64,000 bases of DNA from the NCBI GenBank assembly GCA_963966185.1, contig CAWZYM010000367.1, forward strand, positions 194,501 through 258,500, read 5' to 3'. Numbering within the stretch: position 1 is the stretch's first letter; every line of letters starts with the position of its first letter. Positions 23,045 to 36,769 of the stretch are shown in pieces. The DNA is from Rhabditoides inermis (taxonomy: Eukaryota; Nematoda; Chromadorea; Rhabditida; Rhabditidae). Position numbers and translations under genes: made by a program. The notes beneath the pieces were generated by a model, which was given only the letters and a program-made list of their open reading frames with translations, made no database searches and had not been told where the DNA came from.

Positions 23045-26000
23045 GCCGACGTTTCTCTGTTCACTCCAGCCCTCATCTGCCAACATCGGTTGACATCGGC
23101 CGACGTCGGCCGACGTTTCTCTGTTCACTCCAGCCCTCATCTGCCAACATCGGTTGACATCGGCCGACGTCGGCCAACGTTTCTCTGTTCAATCCAGCAC
23201 TCATCTAGCCAACATCGGTTGACATCGGCCGACGTCGGCCGACGTTTCTCTGTTCACTCCAGCCCTCATCTGCCAACATCGGTTGACCTCGGCCGACGTT
23301 TTTCTGTCAACTCCAGTATTCATCCGCCGACATCGACAAACATCTGCCGGCATCGGTTGACGCCGGCCGACGTTTCTCTGTTCAATCCAGCCCTCATCTG
23401 CTAACATCGGCTGACATCGGCCGACGTCGGCCGACGTTTCTCTGTTCAATCCAGCTCTCATCTGCCGACATCGGCTATTATCGGCTGACGTCGGTCGACG
23501 TTTATCTGTTCACTCCAGTTCTCATCTGCTAACATTGGTTGACATCGGCCGACGTTGGCCGACGTTTCTCTGTTCAATCCAGCCCTCATCTGCTAACATC
23601 GGCTGACATCGGCCGACGTCGGCCAACGTTTTTCTGTTCAATCCAGCACTCATCTGCCGGCATCGGTTGACATCGGCCGACGTCGGCCGACGTTTCTCTG
23701 TTCATTTCAGCCCTCATCTGCCTACATCGGTTGACATCGGCCGACGTCGGCCAACGTTTCTCTGTTCAATCCAGCACTCATCTGCCGGCATCGGTTGACA
23801 TCGGCCGACGTCGGCCGACGTTTCTCTATTCACTCCAGCCCTCATCTGCTAACATCGGTTGACATCGGCCGACGTCGGCCGACGTTTCTCTGTTCACTCC
23901 AGCCCTCATCTGCCAACATCGGTTGACATCGGCCGACGTCGGCCGACGTTTCTCTGTTCACTCCAGCCCTCATCTGCCAACATCGGTTGACATCGGCCGA
24001 CGTCGGCCGACCTTTCTCTGTTCACTCCAGCCCTCATCTGCCAACATCGGTTGACATCGGCCGACGTCGGCCAACGTTTCTCTGTTCAATCCAGCACTCA
24101 TCTAGCCAACATCGGTTGACATCGGCCGACGTCGGCCGACGTTTCTCTGTTCACTCCAGCCCTCATCTGCTAACATCGGTTGACATCGGCCGACGTCGGC
24201 CGACGTTTCTCTGTTCACTCCAGCCCTCATCTGCCAACATCGGTTGACATCGGCCGACGTCGGCCAACGTTTCTCTGTTCAATCCAGCACTCATCTGCCG
24301 GCATCGGTTGACATCGGCCGACGTCGGCCGACGTTTCTCTGTTCATTTCAGCCCTCATCTGCCTACATCGGTTGACATCGGCCGACGTCGGCCAACGTTT
24401 CTCTGTTCAATCCAGCACTCATCTGCCGGCATCGGTTGACATCGGCCGACGTCGGCCGACGTTTCTCTATTCACTCCAGCCCTCATCTGCTAACATCGGT
24501 TGACATCGGCCGACGTCGGCCGACGTTTCTCTGTTCACTCCAGCCCTCATCTGCCAACATCGGTTGACATCGGCCGACGTCGGCCGACGTTTCTCTGTTC
24601 ACTCCAGCCCTCATCTGCCAACATCGGTTGACATCGGCCGACCTTTCTCTGTTCACTCCAGCCCTCATCTGCTAACATCGGTTGACATCGGCCGACGTCG
24701 GCCGACGTTTCTCTGTTCACTCCAGCCCTCATCTGCCAACATCGGTTGACATCGGCCGACGTCGGCCAACGTTTCTCTGTTCAATCCAGCACTCATCTAG
24801 CCAACATCGGTTGACATCGGCCGACGTCGGCCGACGTTTCTCTGTTCACTCCAGCCCTCATCTGCCAACATCGGTTGACATCGGCCGACGTCGGCCGACG
24901 TTTCTCTGTTCACTCCAGCCCTCATCTGCCAACATCGGTTGACATCGGCCGACATCGGCCGACGTTTCTCTGTTCACTCCAGCCCTCATCTGCCAACATC
25001 GGTTGACATCGGCCGACGTCGGCCGACGTTTCTCTGTCCACTCCAGCCCTCATCTGCTAACATCGGTTGACATCGGCCGACGTCGGCCGACGTTTCTCTG
25101 TTCACTCCAACCCTCATCTGCCAACATCGGTTGACATCGGCCGACGTCGGCCGACGTTTCTCTGTTCACTCCAGCCCTCATCTGCCAACATCGGTTGACA
25201 TCGGCCGACGTCGGCCGACCTTTCTCTGTTCACTCCAGCCCTCATCTGCTAACATCGGTTGACATCGGCCGACGTCGGCCGACGTTTCTCTGTTCACTCC
25301 AGCCCTCATCTGCCAACATCGGTTGACATCGGCCGACGTCGGCCAACGTTTCTCTGTTCAATCCAGCACTCATCTAGCCAACATCGGTTGACATCGGCCG
25401 ACGTCGGCCGACGTTTCTCTGTTCACTCCAGCCCTCATCTGCCAACATCGGTTGACCTCGGCCGACGTTTTTCTGTCAACTCCAGTATTCATCCGCCGAC
25501 ATCGACAAACATCTGCCGGCATCGGTTGACGCCGGCCAACGTTTCTCTGTTTAATCCAGCGCTCATCTGCCGGCATCGGTTGACATCGGCCGACGTCGGC
25601 CACGTTTCTCTGTTCCCTCCAGCCCTCATCTGCCAACATCGGTTGACATCGGCCGACGTCGGCCGACGTTTCTCTGTTCAATCCAGCCCTCATCTGCTAA
25701 CATCGGCTGACATCGGCCGACGTCGGCCGACGTTTCTCTGTTCAATCCAGCTCTCATCTGCCGACATCGGCTATTATCGGCTGACGTCGGTCGACGTTTA
25801 TCTGTTCACTCCAGTTCTCATCTGCTAACATTGGTTGACATCGGCCGACGTTGGCCGACGTTTCTCTGTTCAATCCAGCCCTCATCTGCTAACATCGGCT
25901 GACATCGGCCGACGTCGGCCAACGTTTTTCTGTTCAATCCAGCACTCATCTGCCGGCATCGGTTGACATCGGCCGACGTCGGCCGACGTTTCTCTGTTTA

Positions 26001-29000
26001 TTTCAGCCCTCATCTGCCTACATCGGTTGACATCGGCCGACTTCGGCCAACGTTTCTCTGTTCAATCCAGCACTCATCTGCCGGCATCGGTTGACATCGG
26101 CCGACGTCGGCCGACGTTTCTCTATTCACTCCAGCCCTCATCTGCTAACATCGGTTGACATCGGCCGACGTCGGCCGACGTTTCTCTGTTCACTCCAGCC
26201 CTCATCTGCCAACATCGATTGACATCGGCCGACGTCGGCCGACGTTTCTCTGTTCACTCCAGCCCTCATCTGCCAACATCGGTTGACATCGGCCGACGTC
26301 GGCCGACCTTTCTCTGTTCACTCCAGCCCTCATCTGCCAACATCGGTTGACATCGGCCGACGTCGGCCAACGTTTCTCTGTTCAATCCAGCACTCATCTA
26401 GCCAACATCGGTTGACATCGGCCGACGTCGGCCGACGTTTCTCTGTTCACTCCAGCCCTCATCTGCTAACATCGGTTGACATCGGCCGACGTCGGCCGAC
26501 GTTTCTCTGTTCACTCCAGCCCTCATCTGCCAACATCGGTTGACATCGGCCGACGTCGGCCAACGTTTCTCTGTTCAATCCAGCACTCATCTGCCGGCAT
26601 CGGTTGACATCGGCCGACGTCGGCCGACGTTTCTCTGTTCATTTCAGCCCTCATCTGCCTACATCGGTTGACATCGGCCGACGTCGGCCGACGTTTCTCT
26701 GTTCAATCCAGCACTCATCTGCCGGCATCGGTTGACATCGGCCGACGTCGGCCGACGTTTCTCTATTCACTCCAGCCCTCATCTGCTAACATCGGTTGAC
26801 ATCGGCCGACGTCGGCCGACGTTTCTCTGTTCACTCCAGCCCTCATCTGCCAACATCGGTTGACATCGGCCGACGTCGGCCGACGTTTCTCTGTTCACTC
26901 CAGCCCTCATCTGCCAACATCGGTTGACATCGGCCGACGTCGGCCGACCTTTCTCTGTTCACTCCAGCCCTCATCTGCTAACATCGGTTGACATCGGCCG
27001 ACGTCGGCCGACGTTTCTCTGTTCACTCCAGCACTCATCTAGCCAACATCGGTTGACATCGGCCGACGTCGGCCGACGTTTCTCTGTTCACTCCAGCCCT
27101 CATCTGCTAACATCGGTTGACATCGGCCGACGTCGGCCAACGTTTCTCTGTTCAATCCAGCCCCCATCTGCTAACATCGGCTGACCTCGGCCGACGTTTT
27201 TCTGTCAACTCCAGTATTCATCCGCCGACATCGACAAACATCGGCCGACATCGGCCGACGCCGGCCAACGTTTCTCTGTTTAATCCAGCGCTCATCTGCC
27301 GGCATCGGTTGACATCGGCCGACGTCGGCCACGTTTCTCTGTTCACTCCAGCCCTCATCTGCCAAGATCGGTTGACATCGGCCGACGTCGGCCGACGTTT
27401 CTCTGTTCAATCCAGCCCTCATCTGCTAACATCGGCTGACATCGGCCGACGTCGGCCGACGTTTCTCTGTTCAATCCAGCTCTCATCTGCCGACATCGGC
27501 TATTATCGGCTGACGTCGGTCGACGTTTATCTGTTCATTCCAGTTCTCATCTGCTAACATCGGTTGACATCGGCCGACGTTGGCCGACGTTTCTCTGTTC
27601 AATCCAGCCCTCATCTGCTAACATCGGCTGACATCGGCCGACGTCGGCCAACGTTTTTCTGTTCAATCCAGCCCTCATCTGCTAACATCGGTTGACATCG
27701 GCCGACGTCGGCCGACGTTTCTCTGTTCACTCCAGCCCTCATCTGCCAACATCGGTTGACATCGGCCGACGTCGGCCGACGTTTTTTTGTTCACTCAAGC
27801 CCTCATCTGCCAACATCAGTTGACATCGGCCGACGTCGGCCGACGTTTCTCTGTTCACTCCAGCCCTCATCTGCCAACATCGGTTGACATCGGCCGACGT
27901 CGGCCGACGTTTCTCTGTTCACTCCAGCCCTCATCTGCCAACATCGGTTGACATCGGCCGACGACGGCCGACGTTTCTCTGTTCACTCCAGCCCTCATCT
28001 GCCAACATCGGTTGACATCGGCCGACGTCGGCCGACGTTTCTCTGTTCAATCCAGCCCTCATCTGCTAACATCGGTTGACATCGGCCGACGTCGGCCGAC
28101 GTTTCTCTGTTCACTCCAGCCCTCATCTGCCAACATCGGTTGACATCGGCCGACGTCGGCCGACGTTTCTCTGTTCACTCCAGCCCTCATCTGCCAACAT
28201 CGGTTGACATCGGCCGACGTCGGCCGACCTTTCTCTGTTCACTCCAGCCCTCATCTGCTAACATCGGTTGACATCGGCCGACGTCGGCCGACGTTTCTCT
28301 GTTCACTCCAGCCCTCATCTGCCAACATCGGTTGACATCGGCCGACGTCGGCCAACGTTTCTCTGTTCAATCCAGCACTCATCTAGCCAACATCGGTTGA
28401 CATCGGCCGACGTCGGCCGACGTTTCTCTGTTCACTCCAGCCCTCATCTGCCAACATCGGTTGACCTCGGCCGACGTTTTTCTGTCAACTCCAGTATTCA
28501 TCCGCCGACATCGACAAACATCTGCCGGCATCGGTTGACGCCGGCCAACGTTTCTCTGTTTATTCCAGCGCTCATCTGCCGGCATCGGTTGACATCGGCC
28601 GACGTCGGCCACGTTTCTCTGTTCACTCCAGCCCTCATCTGCCAACATCGGTTGACATCGGCCGACGTCGGCCGACGTTTCTCTGTTCACTCCAGCCCTC
28701 ATCTGCCAACATCGGTTGACATCGGCCGACGTCGGCCAACGTTTCTCTGTTCAATCCAGCACTCATCTGCCGGCATCGGTTGACATCGGCCGACGTCGGC
28801 CGATGTTTCTCTGTTCACTTCAGCCCTCATCTGCCAACATCGGTTGACATCGGCCGACGTCGGCCAACGTTTTTCTGTTCAATCCAGCACTCATCTGCCG
28901 GCATCAGTTGACATCGGCCGACGTCGGCCGATGTTTCTCTGTTCACTTCAGCCCTCATCTGCCAACCTCGGTTGACATCGGCCGACGTCGGCCAACGTTT

Positions 29001-31680
29001 TTCTGTTCAATCCAGCACTCATCTGCCGGCATCGGTTGACATCGGCCGACGTCGGCCGACGTTTCTCTGTTCACTTCAGTCCTCATCTGCCAACATCGGT
29101 TGACATCGGCCGACGTCGGCCAACGTTTCTCTGTTCAATCCAGCACTCATCTGCCGGCATCGGTTGACATCGGCCGACGTCGGCCGACGTTTCTCTGTTC
29201 ACTCCAGCCCTCATCTGCCAACATCGGTTGACATCGGCCGACGTCGGCCGACGTTTCTCTGTTCACTCCAGCCCTCATCTGCCAACATCGGTTGACATCG
29301 GCCGACATCGGCCGACGTTTCTCTGTTCACTCCAGCCCTCATCTGCCAACATCGGTTGACATCGGCCGACGTCGGCCGACGTTTCTCTGTCCACTCCAGC
29401 CCTCATCTGCTAACATCGGTTGACATCGGCCGACGTCGGCCGACGTTTCTCTGTTCACTTCAGCCCTCATCTGCCAACATCGGTTGACATCGGCCGACGT
29501 CGGCCAACGTTTCTCTGTTCAATCCAGCACTCATCTGCCGGCATCGGTTGACATCGGCCGACGTCGGCCGACGTTTCTCTGTTCACTCCAGCCCTCATCT
29601 GCCAACATCGGTTGACATCGGCCGACGTCGGCCGACGTTTCTCTGTTCACTCCAGCCCTCATCTACTAACATCGGTTGACATCGGCCGACATCGGCCGAC
29701 GTTTCTCTGTTCACTCCAGCCCTCATCTGCCAACATCGGTTGACATCGGCCGACGTCGGCCGACGTTTCTCTGTCCACTCCAGCCCTCATCTGCTAACAT
29801 CGGTTGACATCGGCCGACGTCGGCCGACGTTTCTCTGTTCACTCCAGCCCTCATCTGCCAACATCGGTTGACATCGGCCGACGTCGGCCGACGTTTCTCT
29901 GTTCACTCCAGCCCTCATCTGCCAACATCGGTTGACCTCGGCCGACGTTTTTCTGTCAACTCCAGTATTCATCCGCCGACATCGACAAACATCTGCCGGC
30001 ATCGGTTGACGCCGGCCAACGTTTCTCTGTTTAATCCAGCGCTCATCTGCCGGCATCGGTTGACATCGGCCGACGTCGGCCACGTTTCTCTGTTCCCTCC
30101 AGCCCTCATCTGCCAACATCGGTTGACATCGGCCGACGTCGGCCGACGTTTCTCTGTTCAATCCAGCCCTCATCTGCTAACATCGGATGACATCGGCCGA
30201 CGTCGGCCGACGTTTCTCTGTTCAATCCAGCTCTCATCTGCCGACATCGGCTATTATCGGCTGACGTCGGTCGACGTTTATCTGTTCACTCCAGTTCTCA
30301 TCTGCTAACATTGGTTGACATCGGCCGACGTTGGCCGACGTTTCTCTGTTCAATCCAGCCCTCATCTGCTAACATCGGCTGACATCGGCCGACGTCGGCC
30401 AACGTTTTTCTGTTCAATCCAGCACTCATCTGCCGGCATCGGTTGACATCGGCCGACGTCGGCCGACGTTTCTCTGTTCATTTCAGCCCTCATCTGCCTA
30501 CATCGGTTGACATCGGCCGACGTCGGCCAACGTTTCTCTGTTCAATCCAGCACTCATCTGCCGGCATCGGTTGACATCGGCCGACGTCGGCCGACGTTTC
30601 TCTATTCACTCCAGCCCTCATCTGCTAACATCGGTTGACATCGGCCGACGTCGGCCGACGTTTCTCTGTTCACTCCAGCCCTCATCTGCCAACATCGGTT
30701 GACATCGGCCGACGTCGGCCGACGTTTCTCTGTTCACTCCAGCCCTCATCTGCCAACATCGGTTGACATCGGCCGACGTCGGCCGACCTTTCTCTGTTCA
30801 CTCCAGCCCTCATCTGCCAACATCGGTTGACATCGGCCGACGTCGGCCAACGTTTCTCTGTTCAATCCAGCACTCATCTAGCCAACATCGGTTGACATCG
30901 GCCGACGTCGGCCGACGTTTCTCTGTTCACTCCAGCCCTCATCTGCTAACATCGGTTGACATCGGCCGACGTCGGCCGACGTTTCTCTGTTCACTCCAGC
31001 CCTCATCTGCCAACATCGGTTGACATCGGCCGACGTCGGCCAACGTTTCTCTGTTCAATCCAGCACTCATCTGCCGGCATCGGTTGACATCGGCCGACGT
31101 CGGCCGACGTTTCTCTGTTCATTTCAGCCCTCATCTGCCTACATCGGTTGACATCGGCCGACGTCGGCCAACGTTTCTCTGTTCAATCCAGCACTCATCT
31201 GCCGGCATCGGTTGACATCGGCCGACGTCGGCCGACGTTTCTCTATTCACTCCAGCCCTCATCTGCTAACATCGGTTGACATCGGCCGACGTCGGCCGAC
31301 GTTTCTCTGTTCACTCCAGCCCTCATCTGCCAACATCGGTTGACATCGGCCGACGTCGGCCGACGTTTCTCTGTTCACTCCAGCCCTCATCTGCCAACAT
31401 CGGTTGACATCGGCCGACGTCGGCCGACCTTTCTCTGTTCACTCCAGCCCTCATCTGCTAACATCGGTTGACATCGGCCGACGTCGGCCGACGTTTCTCT
31501 GTTCACTCCAGCCCTCATCTGCCAACATCGGTTGACATCGGCCGACGTCGGCCAACGTTTCTCTGTTCAATCCAGCACTCATCTAGCCAACATCGGTTGA
31601 CATCGGCCGACGTCGGCCGACGTTTCTCTGTTCACTCCAGCCCTCATCTGCCAACATCGGTTGACATCGGCCGACGTCGG

Positions 31681-32640
31681 CCGACGTTTCTCTGTTCACT
31701 CCAGCCCTCATCTGCCAACATCGGTTGACATCGGCCGACATCGGCCGACGTTTCTCTGTTCACTCCAGCCCTCATCTGCCAACATCGGTTGACATCGGCC
31801 GACGTCGGCCGACGTTTCTCTGTCCACTCCAGCCCTCATCTGCTAACATCGGTTGACATCGGCCGACGTCGGCCGACGTTTCTCTGTTCACTCCAACCCT
31901 CATCTGCCAACATCGGTTGACATCGGCCAACGTCGGCCGACGTTTCTCTGTTCACTCCAGCCCTCATCTGCCAACATCGGTTGACATCGGCCGACGTCGG
32001 CCGACGTTTCTCTGTTCACTCCAGCCCTCATCTGCCAACATCGGTTGACATCGGCCGACATCGGCCGACGTTTCTCTGTTCACTCCAGCCCTCATCTGCC
32101 AACATCGGTTGACATCGGCCGACGTCGGCCGACGTTTCTCTGTCCACTCCAGCCCTCATCTGCTAACATCGGTTGACATCGGCCGACGTCGGCCGACGTT
32201 TCTCTGTTCACTCCAACCCTCATCTGCCAACATCGGTTGACATCGGCCGACGTCGGCCGACGTTTCTCTGTTCACTCCAGCCCTCATCTGCCAACATCGG
32301 TTGACATCGGCCGACGTCGGCCGACGTTTCTCTGTTCACTCCAGCCCTCATCTGCCAACATCGGTTGACATCGGCCGACATCGGCCGACGTTTCTCTGTT
32401 CACTCCAGCCCTCATCTGCCAACATCGGTTGACATCGGCCGACGTCGGCCGACGTTTCTCTGTCCACTCCAGCCCTCATCTGCTAACATCGGTTGACATC
32501 GGCCGACGTCGGCCGACGTTTCTCTGTTCACTCCAACCCTCATCTGCCAACATCGGTTGACATCGGCCGACGTCGGCCGACGTTTCTCTGTTCACTCCAG
32601 CCCTCATCTGCCAACATCGGTTGACATCGGCCGACGTCGG
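31681..32640. repeat. 320-bp (5-monomer) unit, three tandem copies
   Basis: Three private markers each recur at exact 320-bp steps: the ACATCGGCC variant (31740, 32060, 32380), the CTGTCCACTCC monomer, and CTCCAACCCT (31891, 32211, 32531). Elsewhere in domain II the same 5-monomer set occurs singly (near 21440, 24950, 38690 and 42350). This place therefore shows a local one-to-three expansion. The unit boundaries are arbitrary within the cycle. Confidence 0.8.
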
Positions 32641-32949
32641 CCGACCTTTCTCTGTTCACTCCAGCCCTCATCTGCTAACATCGGTTGACATCGGCCGACG
32701 TCGGCCGACGTTTCTCTGTTCACTCCAGCCCTCATCTGCCAACATCGGTTGACATCGGCCGACGTCGGCCGACGTTTCTCTGTTCACTCCAGCCCTCATC
32801 TGCCAACATCGGTTGACATCGGCCGACGTCGGCCGACGTTTCTCTGTTCACTCCAGCCCTCATCTGCCAACATCGGTTGACATCGGCCGACATCGGCCGA
32901 CGTTTCTCTGTTCACTCCAGCCCTCATCTGCCAACATCGGTTGACATCG

Positions 32950-34859
32950 GCCGACGTCGGCCGACGTTTCTCTGTCCACTCCAGCCCTCATCTGCTAACA
33001 TCGGTTGACATCGGCCGACGTCGGCCGACGTTTCTCTGTTCACTCCAACCCTCATCTGCCAACATCGGTTGACATCGGCCGACGTCGGCCGACGTTTCTC
33101 TGTTCACTCCAGCCCTCATCTGCCAACATCGGTTGACATCGGCCGACGTCGGCCGACCTTTCTCTGTTCACTCCAGCCCTCATCTGCTAACATCGGTTGA
33201 CATCGGCCGACGTCGGCCGACGTTTCTCTGTTCACTCCAGCCCTCATCTGCCAACATCGGTTGACATCGGCCGACGTCGGCCAACGTTTCTCTGTTCAAT
33301 CCAGCACTCATCTAGCCAACATCGGTTGACATCGGCCGACGTCGGCCGACGTTTCTCTGTTCACTCCAGCCCTCATCTGCCAACATCGGTTGACCTCGGC
33401 CGACGTTTTTCTGTCAACTCCAGTATTCATCCGCCGACATCGACAAACATCTGCCGGCATCGGTTGACGCCGGCCAACGTTTCTCTGTTTAATCCAGCGC
33501 TCATCTGCCGGCATCGGTTGACATCGGCCGACGTCGGCCACGTTTCTCTGTTCCCTCCAGCCCTCATCTGCCAACATCGGTTGACATCGGCCGACGTCGG
33601 CCGACGTTTCTCTGTTCAATCCAGCCCTCATCTGCTAACATCGGCTGACATCGGCCGACGTCGGCCGACGTTTCTCTGTTCAATCCAGCTCTCATCTGCC
33701 GACATCGGCTATTATCGGCTGACGTCGGTCGACGTTTATCTGTTCACTCCAGTTCTCATCTGCTAACATTGGTTGACATCGGCCGACGTTGGCCGACGTT
33801 TCTCTGTTCAATCCAGCCCTCATCTGCTAACATCGGCTGACATCGGCCGACGTCGGCCAACGTTTTTCTGTTCAATCCAGCACTCATCTGCCGGCATCGG
33901 TTGACATCGGCCGACGTTTCTCTGTTCATTTCAGCCCTCATCTGCCTACATCGGTTGACATCGGCCGACGTCGGCCAACGTTTCTCTGTTCAATCCAGCA
34001 CTCATCTGCCGGCATCGGTTGACATCGGCCGACGTCGGCCGACGTTTCTCTATTCACTCCAGCCCTCATCTGCTAACATCGGTTGACATCGGCCGACGTC
34101 GGCCGACGTTTCTCTGTTCACTCCAGCCCTCATCTGCCAACATCGGTTGACATCGGCCGACGTCGGCCGACGTTTCTCTGTTCACTCCAGCCCTCATCTG
34201 CCAACATCGGTTGACATCGGCCGACGTCGGCCGACCTTTCTCTGTTCACTCCAGCCCTCATCTGCCAACATCGGTTGACATCGGCCGACGTCGGCCAACG
34301 TTTCTCTGTTCAATCCAGCACTCATCTAGCCAACATCGGTTGACATCGGCCGACGTCGGCCGACGTTTCTCTGTTCACTCCAGCCCTCATCTGCTAACAT
34401 CGGTTGACATCGGCCGACGTCGGCCGACGTTTCTCTGTTCACTCCAGCCCTCATCTGCCAACATCGGTTGACATCGGCCGACGTCGGCCGACGTTTCTCT
34501 GTTCACTCCAGCCCTCATCTGCCAACATCGGTTGACATCGGCCGACGTCGGCCGACGTTTCTCTGTTCACTCCAGCCCTCATCTGCCAACATCGGTTGAC
34601 ATCGGCCGACGTCGGCCGACGTTTCTCTGTTCACTCCAGCCCTCATCTGCCAACATCGGTTGACCTCGGCCGACGTTTTTCTGTCAACTCCAGTATTCAT
34701 CCGCCGACATCGACAAACATCTGCCGGCATCGGTTGACGCCGGCCAACGTTTCTCTGTTTAATCCAGCGCTCATCTGCCGGCATCGGTTGACATCGGCCG
34801 ACGTCGGCCACGTTTCTCTGTTCCCTCCAGCCCTCATCTGCCAACATCGGTTGACATCG
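32950..34859. repeat. 1,910-bp HOR, copy 1
   Basis: The unit spans the divergent module beginning near 33197 and a shortened monomer at 33901-33930 that has lost one 10-bp subrepeat (GACATCGGCCGACGTTTCTC). All markers recur 1,910 bp later. The start could lie anywhere from about 32914 to 32976 because the flanking monomers are identical. Confidence 0.8.
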
Positions 34860-36769
34860 GCCGACGTCGGCCGACGTTTCTCTGTCCACTCCAGCCCTCA
34901 TCTGCTAACATCGGTTGACATCGGCCGACGTCGGCCGACGTTTCTCTGTTCACTCCAACCCTCATCTGCCAACATCGGTTGACATCGGCCGACGTCGGCC
35001 GACGTTTCTCTGTTCACTCCAGCCCTCATCTGCCAACATCGGTTGACATCGGCCGACGTCGGCCGACCTTTCTCTGTTCACTCCAGCCCTCATCTGCTAA
35101 CATCGGTTGACATCGGCCGACGTCGGCCGACGTTTCTCTGTTCACTCCAGCCCTCATCTGCCAACATCGGTTGACATCGGCCGACGTCGGCCAACGTTTC
35201 TCTGTTCAATCCAGCACTCATCTAGCCAACATCGGTTGACATCGGCCGACGTCGGCCGACGTTTCTCTGTTCACTCCAGCCCTCATCTGCCAACATCGGT
35301 TGACCTCGGCCGACGTTTTTCTGTCAACTCCAGTATTCATCCGCCGACATCGACAAACATCTGCCGGCATCGGTTGACGCCGGCCAACGTTTCTCTGTTT
35401 AATCCAGCGCTCATCTGCCGGCATCGGTTGACATCGGCCGACGTCGGCCACGTTTCTCTGTTCCCTCCAGCCCTCATCTGCCAACATCGGTTGACATCGG
35501 CCGACGTCGGCCGACGTTTCTCTGTTCAATCCAGCCCTCATCTGCTAACATCGGCTGACATCGGCCGACGTCGGCCGACGTTTCTCTGTTCAATCCAGCT
35601 CTCATCTGCCGACATCGGCTATTATCGGCTGACGTCGGTCGACGTTTATCTGTTCACTCCAGTTCTCATCTGCTAACATTGGTTGACATCGGCCGACGTT
35701 GGCCGACGTTTCTCTGTTCAATCCAGCCCTCATCTGCTAACATCGGCTGACATCGGCCGACGTCGGCCAACGTTTTTCTGTTCAATCCAGCACTCATCTG
35801 CCGGCATCGGTTGACATCGGCCGACGTTTCTCTGTTCATTTCAGCCCTCATCTGCCTACATCGGTTGACATCGGCCGACGTCGGCCAACGTTTCTCTGTT
35901 CAATCCAGCACTCATCTGCCGGCATCGGTTGACATCGGCCGACGTCGGCCGACGTTTCTCTATTCACTCCAGCCCTCATCTGCTAACATCGGTTGACATC
36001 GGCCGACGTCGGCCGACGTTTCTCTGTTCACTCCAGCCCTCATCTGCCAACATCGGTTGACATCGGCCGACGTCGGCCGACGTTTCTCTGTTCACTCCAG
36101 CCCTCATCTGCCAACATCGGTTGACATCGGCCGACGTCGGCCGACCTTTCTCTGTTCACTCCAGCCCTCATCTGCCAACATCGGTTGACATCGGCCGACG
36201 TCGGCCAACGTTTCTCTGTTCAATCCAGCACTCATCTAGCCAACATCGGTTGACATCGGCCGACGTCGGCCGACGTTTCTCTGTTCACTCCAGCCCTCAT
36301 CTGCTAACATCGGTTGACATCGGCCGACGTCGGCCGACGTTTCTCTGTTCACTCCAGCCCTCATCTGCCAACATCGGTTGACATCGGCCGACGTCGGCCG
36401 ACGTTTCTCTGTTCACTCCAGCCCTCATCTGCCAACATCGGTTGACATCGGCCGACGTCGGCCGACGTTTCTCTGTTCACTCCAGCCCTCATCTGCCAAC
36501 ATCGGTTGACATCGGCCGACGTCGGCCGACGTTTCTCTGTTCACTCCAGCCCTCATCTGCCAACATCGGTTGACCTCGGCCGACGTTTTTCTGTCAACTC
36601 CAGTATTCATCCGCCGACATCGACAAACATCTGCCGGCATCGGTTGACGCCGGCCAACGTTTCTCTGTTTAATCCAGCGCTCATCTGCCGGCATCGGTTG
36701 ACATCGGCCGACGTCGGCCACGTTTCTCTGTTCCCTCCAGCCCTCATCTGCCAACATCGGTTGACATCG
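34860..36769. repeat. 1,910-bp HOR, copy 2
   Basis: This is a direct tandem copy of the preceding unit with the same shortened monomer (35811-35840). The copies part near 34886/36796, where copy 1 runs into a CCACTCC monomer and copy 2 into a TTCAATCC monomer. Sharing the rare deletion shows that the deletion came before the duplication. Confidence 0.8.
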
